12,121 nucleotides of DNA from Methanobacteriota archaeon (GTDB lineage: Archaea; Halobacteriota; Methanomicrobia; Methanomicrobiales; Methanoculleaceae). Below, piece by piece: positions 1 through 5,069 of this stretch. A program made the position numbers and the translations under genes. Within the stretch, counting starts at the first letter, position 1; every line of letters starts with the position of its first letter. The notes under the pieces are model-generated. The model did not search any database. It saw only the letters and a list, made by a program, of their open reading frames with translations, and was not told where the DNA came from. The stretch lies in NCBI GenBank assembly GCA_023457135.1, contig JAEWMO010000061.1, positions 1 to 12,121 of the forward strand, in the 5' to 3' direction.

Positions 1-27
1 CGTGCCCCCCTCCCCTGTCTCAACAAT

Positions 28-50
28 GGTGGGGGAGTGTTTCCCCCACC
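28..50. terminator. 9-bp perfect hairpin
   Basis: GGTGGGGGA (28-36) pairs perfectly with TCCCCCACC (42-50) around a 5-nt loop. It may belong to the end of a gene outside the window or to the neighbouring hairpin array. No T run follows it, so a terminator role is only a guess. Confidence 0.3.
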
Positions 51-75
51 CCGCCCGGCCTTCGGCCTCCTCAGT

Positions 76-244
76 CGCACCTGCGGTGCTCCAACTCCTG
101 CCGTTCCGGCAGTCGTTCCCAGCCCCAAAGGGCGGGGGCAGTGCGTGGCGATAAGCGACGTTCCGGTAGGAACGACTGTCCGCAGGACAAGAGTTTGAGA
201 AGCCATCAGGCTTCGAGGAACGGAGCTCGAGCACCGTAGGTGCG
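76..244. repeat. Degenerate inverted repeat built of small hairpins
   Basis: The left arm (76-119) matches the reverse complement of the right arm (169-244). Positions 110-119 (CAGTCGTTCC) pair perfectly with 169-178. Positions 92-119 match the reverse complement of 169-196 at 21 of 28 bases, and 76-89 match that of 231-244 at 13 of 14. The right arm carries an extra hairpin (199-214) that the left lacks. Equivalent stems differ by paired changes: the left stem TGCCG/CGGCA corresponds to TGTCC/GGACA in the right, which suggests selection for structure. The family is unidentified. Confidence 0.6.
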
Positions 245-407
245 CAGTCCGGTTGAAATCCGTGGATGGGATTTGCGATGTCTTGAGGGACCACGAGATA
301 GATAACTCGAATCTGAAAATTGGGTTATTCAAGAACAGGGCAGAAGGTGCTTAAAGGCGCTCATGTTCCTGGTTGTGATCGTGTGTCGATCGCCCGGCCC
401 GGAAAAC

Positions 408-1076
408 TTACTTCTCGCTTAGTTCTGTCTGATCCTGCAGCACCTGATAATACCGGCAGAGATCCGCGACAGGGCACCGCTCATGTTTCGGGTTCTGCGC
501 CGTGCAGATGGCGCGGCCGTGGCGGATCAGGAGGTAGTTGATGTCCCGCCAGACCTCCTGCGGGAAGAGGGCCACCAGATCGCGCTCGATGATATCGGGG
601 TTGGTACTGTTGGTGAACCCGATCCTCTTTGAGACCCGGCGGACGTGGGTGTCGACGGCGATGCCGACGTTGATGTCGAACGCGTGGGAGAGGACGATGT
701 TCGCGGTCTTCCTCCCGACACCGGGGAGCGTCTTGAGTTCCTCCATCGTCCGCGGGACCTCGCCCCCGAAGTCGGCGACGAGCTTTCTTGCCGTCCCGAC
801 GATGTAGCGGGCCTTTGCATGGTGGAACCCGATGCTGCGGATGATCGGCTCCACCTCATCCGGCTCCGCGCGGGCGAGCGCCTCCGGTGTGGGGTATCGT
901 GAGAAGAGGTCGTCGTGGACGGCGTTGACCGCGCGGTCCGTCGTCTGCGCGGAGAGGATGGTCTGGATCAGCGCTTCAAACGGGTTTGCAAACTCGATAA
1001 AATGGCGTCTCTCCCCGACGATGGGGTAGTGCTTAAGAAGCCGGCGATAGACCTCGCAGGCGGTCTCGCGGTTCAT
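408..1076 (-). CDS. nth: Endonuclease III (DNA glycosylase/AP lyase)
   Basis: Base-excision repair enzyme that removes oxidised pyrimidines and cleaves the abasic site. The 222-residue product has the family's usual length. The helix-hairpin-helix motif LPGVGRKTA is at about residues 117-125, with the catalytic Lys at 123. The catalytic Asp is at 142 in VDTHV. The C-terminal Fe-S loop spans 191-207 and reads Cys191-x6-His198-x2-Cys201-x5-Cys207, so the second of the four usual Cys ligands is His. The DNA codon is CAT, which I checked directly. I chose the ATG at 1076 because the family's N-terminus starts there; a longer frame from 1121 would run through the tRNA gene. No Shine-Dalgarno is visible: the start lies only 5 nt after the tRNA-Pro 3' end, so the two are probably co-transcribed and the mRNA nearly leaderless after tRNA processing. 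Confidence 0.95.
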   Translation of the reverse strand: MNRETACEVYRRLLKHYPIVGERRHFIEFANPFEALIQTILSAQTTDRAVNAVHDDLFSRYPTPEALARAEPDEVEPIIRSIGFHHAKARYIVGTARKLVADFGGEVPRTMEELKTLPGVGRKTANIVLSHAFDINVGIAVDTHVRRVSKRIGFTNSTNPDIIERDLVALFPQEVWRDINYLLIRHGRAICTAQNPKHERCPVADLCRYYQVLQDQTELSEK

Positions 1077-1081
1077 ACTGA

Positions 1082-1156
1082 TGGGGCAGGGCAGATTCGA
1101 ACTGCCGTCAAAGCGTCCCAAACGCTCTAGGATGGACCAGGCTACCCTACTGCCCC
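1082..1156 (-). tRNA. tRNA-Pro (anticodon UGG)
   Basis: On the minus strand the 75-nt gene folds as a tRNA. The acceptor stem is GGGGCAG/CTGCCCC with discriminator A. The anticodon stem GAGCG/CGCTT carries the loop TTTGGGA, giving anticodon UGG. The T arm is GGCAG-TTCGAAT-CTGCC. The D loop contains GCCTGGTCC, typical of archaeal tRNA-Pro. CCA is not encoded and no intron is present. It lies 54 nt after pyrH and 5 nt before nth on the same strand. Confidence 0.95.
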
Positions 1157-1181
1157 AGTACCACCATATGTTGGCGAGAGA

Positions 1182-1197
1182 GGCAAAAATAGTTGCC
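1182..1197 (-). promoter_or_regulatory. AT-rich box and small hairpin between pyrH and tRNA-Pro
   Basis: Read on the minus strand this is GGCAACTATTTTTGCC: a 5-bp stem (GGCAA/TTGCC) whose centre contains TATTTTT. It lies about 35 bp upstream of the tRNA 5' end, a fitting distance for a TATA box. The T-rich stretch could equally end the pyrH transcript. Either role, or both, is inferred from position only. Confidence 0.35.
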
Positions 1198-1210
1198 GAT
1201 GGGGGGATAC

Positions 1211-1915
1211 TCAGGCCGGCAGGGGAGTCGATGGCTCTGCGCTCACGACGGTGCCCGTGCAGGCGCCCTCCACGATTGCCCGGTAGAGGTTCTCCGGGTC
1301 ACGGCCGTCAAGCACCAGGAGCGGGATCCCGGACCGCTCGATGACCTTTCCCGCCACGATATCGAGGACTATGTTGGCGCCCGCGTCCAGCCGGCTCCGG
1401 GTGATGATATCGAGGAGCTCCTGCGGGGTCAGGTGCTCGTATCTGACTGCGGCGGCGTCCTTCTTCGGGTCGGCGCTGTAGATGCCGTCGATCGACGTGG
1501 CGTTGATGAGAAGGTCGGCACCGATGCTCTCGGCAAGAACCGCCGAGACCGCATCGGTCGTCTGCGCGGGGGTGATGCCGCCCATGACAACGATCTTTCC
1601 CGCCATCGCAAACTCCCGCGCTTCCGTGTAGTTCTCGGCGACGCGCGGATACGCCGCATCACCAAGTCCGGCGATGAGAAGGCGCGCGTTTAACCGGGTC
1701 ACCAGGATGCCCAGTTCGTCCGCCGTCGCCTCGCCGGCACCAAGGCCGCGGGCGACCTGGATGTACCGGCGAGCCTCTCCGCCACCGCCGACGACGATAT
1801 AAATCCTGCATTTTTCCGATATTTTCTTCAAAACAGAGACATACCGGCATATATTGTTCGATTCAAGCGAAGGAACCAGAACCGAGCCGCCCAGGGATAT
1901 TACGATCTTCTTCAT
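1211..1915 (-). CDS. pyrH: Archaeal UMP kinase (uridylate kinase)
   Basis: Phosphorylates UMP to UDP in pyrimidine nucleotide synthesis; cytoplasmic, amino-acid-kinase fold. The 234 residues match the length of the archaeal PyrH group. Visible motifs are the N-terminal phosphate-binding SLGGSVL (residues 7-13), VVGGGGEARR (41-50), TADELGILVTRLNA (64-77), GGITPAQTTDAVSA (112-125), and GADLLINATSIDGIYSADP (132-150), which forms the nucleotide and UMP site. The ATG at 1915 starts directly at the conserved MKKIVISLGG. A TATA-like box (GTATATGA on the minus strand, about 1944-1951) lies roughly 33 bp upstream, predicting a leader of only several nt. The tRNA-Pro and nth follow on the same strand. 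Related isopentenyl phosphate kinases and aspartokinases share the fold, but the TTDAVSA/SIDGIY pattern favours UMP kinase. Confidence 0.93.
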   Translation of the reverse strand: MKKIVISLGGSVLVPSLESNNICRYVSVLKKISEKCRIYIVVGGGGEARRYIQVARGLGAGEATADELGILVTRLNARLLIAGLGDAAYPRVAENYTEAREFAMAGKIVVMGGITPAQTTDAVSAVLAESIGADLLINATSIDGIYSADPKKDAAAVRYEHLTPQELLDIITRSRLDAGANIVLDIVAGKVIERSGIPLLVLDGRDPENLYRAIVEGACTGTVVSAEPSTPLPA

Positions 1916-1956
1916 TCCACCCTATTATTATCCTCAAGATCACTCATATACCTGTT
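1916..1956. promoter_or_regulatory. Compact divergent promoter region (pyrH / zinc-ribbon gene)
   Basis: Only 41 bp separate the divergent start codons. For pyrH a minus-strand TATA-like box reads GTATATGA (about 1944-1951). For the plus-strand gene, TATTATTATCC (about 1923-1933) lies about 30 bp before its GTG. Each box sits in the predicted 5' end of the opposite transcript, so both mRNAs should be leaderless or nearly so. Confidence 0.5.
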
Positions 1957-2112
1957 GTGAAGAGGCTGCACTGCCCCGTATGCAACGCTCCGGAAGTCTA
2001 CCCGATTGCCGGGGGCTATATCGGCTGGGTCTACCGCTGCAAGCGTTGCGGGTATCGCGGGGCGCTGGTCATCGAGTACGACGATGAAGATGAGGGGCAG
2101 GACGGCCGGTAA
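1957..2112 (+). CDS. Small zinc-ribbon protein, 51 residues, GTG start
   Basis: The frame reads MKRLHCPVCNAPEVYPIAGG, then YIGWVYRCKRCGYRGALVIE, then an acidic tail YDDEDEGQDGR. Two CxxC knuckles (Cys6/Cys9 and Cys28/Cys31) make a compact zinc ribbon, so metal binding is likely. The partner is unknown: RNA, DNA or protein binding are all possible. The GTG at 1957 is the only reasonable start; a TATA-like box about 30 bp upstream suggests a leaderless mRNA. The dense, ordered composition, CxxC spacing and position between two promoters argue that it is a real gene that is easily missed. The AmrS gene follows after 53 bp but seems to have its own promoter. No specific function can be assigned. 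Confidence 0.8.
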   Translation: MKRLHCPVCNAPEVYPIAGGYIGWVYRCKRCGYRGALVIEYDDEDEGQDGR

Positions 2113-2125
2113 CCCCGACCACAGG

Positions 2126-2134
2126 GATAAATAT
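2126..2134 (+). promoter_or_regulatory. TATA-like box of the AmrS gene
   Basis: GATAAATAT lies about 36 bp upstream of the ATG at 2166, predicting transcription to begin near 2156. This also argues against an alternative upstream ATG at 2136, which would fall outside the transcript. Confidence 0.5.
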
Positions 2135-2165
2135 CATGCTCCCTTCACTCTCACGCGGTGGTCAT

Positions 2166-3179
2166 ATGCACGAGGCGCGACTCTACCAGAAACTGGAGGA
2201 GAGTACTGTCCACTGCTCGCTCTGCGCCCACCGGTGCAAAATCCGGGAGGGCAGGCAGGGGGTCTGCGGCGTTCGCATCAACCGCGGCGGTACGCTCTAT
2301 GCCGCAACCTTCGGCAAAGTCATCGCCGAGGCCGTCGACCCCATCGAGAAGAAGCCGCTCTTCCACTTCCTGCCCGGGACGCTCTCGTATTCGCTCGGGA
2401 CCATCGGGTGCAACTTCCACTGCGAGCATTGCCAGAACTGGCATATCTCCCAGCAGACGCTGGAGATGCAGTCGCTCCGGGACCTCTCCCCCGAAGAGGG
2501 TGTGGCACGGGCGCTTGCAAGCGGTTCTGCAAGCATTGCCTGGACCTACAACGAGCCGACCATATGGCACGAGTACCCGCTTGCGATGGGGACGCTTGCA
2601 CGCGAGCGGGGGCTCGGGACCGTCTACGTCACCAACGGGTATATCACGGAGGAAGGGCTTCGCGACCTGGTCCCCATGCTCAACGCCTTCCGCGTCGACC
2701 TCAAGTCGTTCTCGGACACCTTCTACCGGAAGGTCTGCGGGGCGAAGCTGCAGCCCGTCCTCGACGCGACGGCGCTTGCAAAGGAGCTCGGCATGCACGT
2801 CGAGACGGTCACGCTGGTCATACCCGGGCAGAACGACTCCATGGAGGAGATGGAGGCGCTTATCCGGTGGGTGCTCGACAACCTCGGCCCCGACACGCCG
2901 ATGCACTTCACCCGGTTCCACCCCGATTACAGGATGCAGGACGCACGGCCGACCGCAGTAAAAGCGCTTGAGAAGATCTACGAGCGTGCGCGCGATATGG
3001 GCATCCATTATCCGTATCTCGGCAACGTCGGAAACCACCCTTACGAGAACACCTACTGCCCCGCCTGCGGCAGCCCTGTCATCGAACGGTCGGGCTACGC
3101 CATCCGGATGCGGGGGCTTGAAGACCATACCTGCACGGAGTGCGGCGGGCGCATCGAGTATGTCTCGCAGATCGACTGA
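2166..3179 (+). CDS. amrS: AmmeMemoRadiSam-system radical SAM enzyme (AmrS-like)
   Basis: Radical SAM protein of the AmmeMemoRadiSam group, related to pyruvate-formate-lyase activating enzymes. The substrate is unknown and a modification of another molecule is presumed. The 337 residues hold three metal regions. An N-terminal cysteine cluster CSLCAHRC...GVC has Cys17, 20, 24 and 34. The radical SAM motif CNFHCEHC has Cys82, 86 and 89, which bind the 4Fe-4S cluster and SAM. A C-terminal zinc ribbon has CPAC (298/301) and CTEC (323/326). Other family marks are AWTYNEPTIW and the segment with DLKSFSDTFYRKVCGA. The ATG at 2166 has a GGTGGT ribosome-binding sequence and a TATA box at a proper distance. 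The partner AMMECR1 and Memo genes are not in this window. The gene overlaps the following DUF82 gene by 20 nt. Confidence 0.9.
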   Translation: MHEARLYQKLEESTVHCSLCAHRCKIREGRQGVCGVRINRGGTLYAATFGKVIAEAVDPIEKKPLFHFLPGTLSYSLGTIGCNFHCEHCQNWHISQQTLEMQSLRDLSPEEGVARALASGSASIAWTYNEPTIWHEYPLAMGTLARERGLGTVYVTNGYITEEGLRDLVPMLNAFRVDLKSFSDTFYRKVCGAKLQPVLDATALAKELGMHVETVTLVIPGQNDSMEEMEALIRWVLDNLGPDTPMHFTRFHPDYRMQDARPTAVKALEKIYERARDMGIHYPYLGNVGNHPYENTYCPACGSPVIERSGYAIRMRGLEDHTCTECGGRIEYVSQID

Positions 3180-3657
3180 TCACGGCGCACGGAGGTTCCT
3201 GACCGACAGGATGCTCGGGACGCTCACCCGCTACCTCCGGTTCATGGGCTACGACACGATGAGCGCAAACAGCCTCACCCCCGGCAGCAGCCGGGAGGAT
3301 ACGCTCCTCCTTGAGATCGCCGCAGAGGACGACCGGATCCTCCTGACCCGGGACCGGGAACTCGCACGGCGGGGCGGTGCCCGGACCGTCTACATCGATT
3401 CCGAGGCGATCATGGACCAGATCCGCCAGATTGCCAACCTCGGCCTCATCGAGCCGGCAGTCCGGATGAGCCGCTGCTCGCTCTGCAATACGCGCCTGCG
3501 GCCCGCAACCTCCCGGGAGATCCGGGAGGCTGCCTACGCCCCGCGTGAGATCCGGGGGCGGGAATTTTCATGGTGCCCCGCCTGCCGGAAGCTCTACTGG
3601 ATGGGCTCCCATAGTGACCGCCTGGAAAAATGCCTGAAAGAGTCCCTATCTTCCTGA
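3160..3657 (+). CDS. Mut7-C (DUF82) RNase-domain protein
   Basis: A 165-residue protein of the Mut7-C/DUF82 family, a PIN-like putative RNase domain followed by a zinc ribbon. Visible marks are RFLTDRMLGTLTRYLRFMGYDT (residues 12-33) with Asp16, DRILLTRDRELA (58-69) with Asp65, and VYIDSEAI with Asp80. These are the expected acidic metal-binding residues. The zinc ribbon has CSLC (106/109) and CPAC (139/142), followed by KLYWMGSHSDR near the end, as is typical. The ATG at 3160 lies inside the end of amrS, giving a 20-nt overlap in another frame that suggests translational coupling; no strong Shine-Dalgarno is seen. Longer in-frame starts are non-family sequence within amrS. RNase activity is known or predicted for the family and not shown for this protein. 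Confidence 0.88.
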   Translation: MSRRSTDHGARRFLTDRMLGTLTRYLRFMGYDTMSANSLTPGSSREDTLLLEIAAEDDRILLTRDRELARRGGARTVYIDSEAIMDQIRQIANLGLIEPAVRMSRCSLCNTRLRPATSREIREAAYAPREIRGREFSWCPACRKLYWMGSHSDRLEKCLKESLSS

Positions 3658-3694
3658 CCGGAGATCGACTCTCCCGGTTTTACGAAATCGTCAA

Positions 3695-3732
3695 TTTCCG
3701 GAGATTTTCGAAGAATTCCGGAAAGATATATC
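3695..3732 (+). promoter_or_regulatory. Dyad and TATA-like box upstream of the glycosyltransferase
   Basis: TTTCCGG (3695-3701) and CCGGAAA (3718-3724) form a 7-bp inverted repeat directly abutting the AT-rich box AGATATATCT (about 3723-3732). The layout suggests a regulator site next to the TATA box of the glycosyltransferase transcript. Transcription would start near 3754, giving a leader of about 145 nt. Confidence 0.4.
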
Positions 3733-3738
3733 TACGTT

Positions 3739-3759
3739 CAGCGGGTATGAAGCCCGCTG
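3739..3759 (+). promoter_or_regulatory. Hairpin in the glycosyltransferase leader region
   Basis: CAGCGGG (3739-3745) pairs perfectly with CCCGCTG (3753-3759) around a 7-nt loop. It is close to the predicted transcription start, so it could act as a protein site in DNA or as an early RNA hairpin. It could instead help end the upstream DUF82 transcript, although no clear T run follows at once. Confidence 0.35.
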
Positions 3760-3798
3760 ATCTTCGGTCAGTCGGTCTGATATTTTGACTACCTGATG

Positions 3799-3810
3799 CC
3801 GGATATCCGG
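3799..3810. promoter_or_regulatory. Perfect 12-bp palindrome CCGGATATCCGG
   Basis: A perfect palindrome about 90 bp before the glycosyltransferase ATG, in the gene-free leader. It shares the CCGGA element with the dyad at 3695-3724 and could be a second site for the same regulator. This is inferred from symmetry only. Confidence 0.3.
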
Positions 3811-3899
3811 TGTAGGAGGAGATGCGGTTTCGCCCGGGCTCCTTCGGGCCGGCCTCCGCCTTGAGGGACGGCATCGGGGCAGATAATACGGGGGAGCTT

Positions 3900-5054
3900 A
3901 TGGAACAATTAAAGATAGCATTTTTCTGCTGGGAATCGCTTTACGCGGAACGGGTCGGCGGACTTGCAAATGCGGCGACCCATCTCGCCGAGACACTGGC
4001 CCAGCACCACGAAGTCCATTTCTTTACACGGGGAGAGGGGAGAGACGTCGAGATCAACGGTGTCCGGTATCATTACTGCCGGCCCGCAGGAGAGGATATC
4101 GTCCGGTACTGCTCCGATATGAGCCGGAGAATGATCGACCGGTTCGACGAGTTCGATACACCGTCGTTTGACCTCCTGCATTTCCATGACTGGCACGTGG
4201 TCGATGTGCTCCACCGGCTCAGGGAACGGGAGACCATATTCACCTACCACTCGACGGAGTTCGGGAGAAACGGGAATGCTCCAAGCAGCAGGTGGCCGTT
4301 CCCTGAGATATCGGGGATTGAACGTTACGGCGGATCGATCGCAAAACGCGTGACGGCGGTCTCCTCGACCCTCCGCCGGGAGGCCATGGACCTTTACAAG
4401 ATCCCCGACTGGAAGATAGACGTCGTGCCGAACGGCATCGTGCCCGCTCATTACCAGGCCCGGGTCGATCCGGCGGAGGTGAAACGGCGCTACGGGTTTG
4501 ACCCGGACTCGCCGCTCATCCTCTTTATCGGAAGGCTTGCGTGGCAGAAAGGGCCGGATATGCTGGTGGACGCAGTTCCGCGCCTCCTCCGGGAGCATGC
4601 AGAGAACGAGGTCGCCTTCATCGGCGACGGACAGATGCGACGGGCCCTTGAGGCCCGGGCCCGGTCGCTTCCCGTCCGTTTCCTCGGCCGATTGTCCGAT
4701 ACCGAGTATGTGACCCTCCTCAACGCAAGCGACACCGTCGCCATACCGAGCAGAAACGAGCCGTTCGGCCTCGTGCTCCTTGAGGCCTGGAGTGCCGGCC
4801 GGTGTGTCGTCGCATCCGACGTCGGCGGGTTGTCCGAGAATATCGAGCACGGGGCCGACGGGGTCAAGGTGCAGCCGCATCCGGACTCGATCGCCGAAGG
4901 GCTCTCCCTTGTGGCGGACAGCCCCGGAAAAGCGCTGTCGATGGGGCAGAAGGGGCTCTCCAAAGTGAAGAGGTGTTTTGGATGGAGTCGCGTCGCAGAG
5001 CGGATGGAGGACTCCTACCACAAGATCACGGAGCAGAATACACCTCTCTGTTAA
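3900..5054 (+). CDS. GT-B glycosyltransferase (GT4/glycogen-synthase-like)
   Basis: A retaining glycosyltransferase of 384 residues with the two-Rossmann GT-B fold; probably cytoplasmic, as no signal peptide or membrane segment is seen. The N-terminal domain has ERVGGLANAATHLAETLA (residues 17-34), the glycine loop found in starch/glycogen synthases, and LLHFHDWH (92-99). The C-terminal domain has LFIGRLAWQKGPDML (208-222) with the donor-phosphate residues Arg212 and Lys217, IGDGQM (241-246), and NEPFGLVLLEA (286-296), the E-x7-E motif with Glu287/Glu295. The ATG at 3900 is preceded by GGGGAG with good spacing and starts just before the conserved KIAFFCWE. An ATG at 3822 would add non-family sequence. 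It converges on the GalT-like gene. A role in alpha-glucan or another glycoconjugate is likely; donor and acceptor are not determined. Confidence 0.88.
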   Translation: MEQLKIAFFCWESLYAERVGGLANAATHLAETLAQHHEVHFFTRGEGRDVEINGVRYHYCRPAGEDIVRYCSDMSRRMIDRFDEFDTPSFDLLHFHDWHVVDVLHRLRERETIFTYHSTEFGRNGNAPSSRWPFPEISGIERYGGSIAKRVTAVSSTLRREAMDLYKIPDWKIDVVPNGIVPAHYQARVDPAEVKRRYGFDPDSPLILFIGRLAWQKGPDMLVDAVPRLLREHAENEVAFIGDGQMRRALEARARSLPVRFLGRLSDTEYVTLLNASDTVAIPSRNEPFGLVLLEAWSAGRCVVASDVGGLSENIEHGADGVKVQPHPDSIAEGLSLVADSPGKALSMGQKGLSKVKRCFGWSRVAERMEDSYHKITEQNTPLC

Positions 5055-5069
5055 TGCTCACGACAGCAT
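5054..5069. terminator. Small hairpin between convergent stops
   Basis: ATGCT (5054-5058) pairs with AGCAT (5065-5069) across the 3-bp gap between the convergent glycosyltransferase and GalT-like genes. The stem is short, so its role in ending either transcript is weakly supported. Confidence 0.25.

Larger units (their letters stand above)
1..407. other. Gene-free region rich in short hairpins
   Basis: No coding region with a credible start and protein-like composition is seen here. Instead there are many short perfect stems with 3-7-nt loops. They lie at 28-50 (9-bp stem), 57-67, 77-89, 98-112, 159-174, 177-189, 199-214, 231-243 and 256-274. The part from about 76 to 244 is organised as two inverted, diverged copies (separate entry). 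From 275 to 407 I see nothing definite; a short T run near 400 on the minus strand could help end nth transcription. Whether the structures act as RNA or are a dispersed repeat cannot be told from this window alone. Confidence 0.6.

Noticed and set aside
26..154. 42-residue plus-strand ORF starting MVGECFPHPARPSAS
   Set aside because: It runs through the hairpin array, has a low-complexity composition dictated by the repeats, and shows no protein-like pattern or ribosome-binding site.
199..348. Open stretch reading EAIRLRGTELEHRRCAVRL... and ending NRAEGA
   Set aside because: It looks somewhat protein-like in its second half, so it could be the tail of a decayed gene. But it has no start codon, overlaps the hairpins, and is too short to assign.
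1077..1121. 15-residue N-terminal extension of nth
   Set aside because: It would translate tRNA-Pro sequence. The family's N-terminus fits the ATG at 1076.
2151..3128. 325-codon minus-strand open frame antisense to the radical SAM gene
   Set aside because: The plus strand has the full CxxxCxxC radical SAM and zinc-ribbon motifs. The antisense frame has no recognisable pattern.
3747..3788. 13-residue ORF MKPADLRSVGLIF in the glycosyltransferase leader
   Set aside because: It could be a leader peptide, but its ATG lies inside the hairpin loop ahead of the predicted transcription start and has no clear ribosome-binding site.
3909..5021. 370-codon minus-strand open frame antisense to the glycosyltransferase
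   Set aside because: The plus-strand frame carries GT-B motifs and a ribosome-binding site. The antisense translation lacks any domain pattern.
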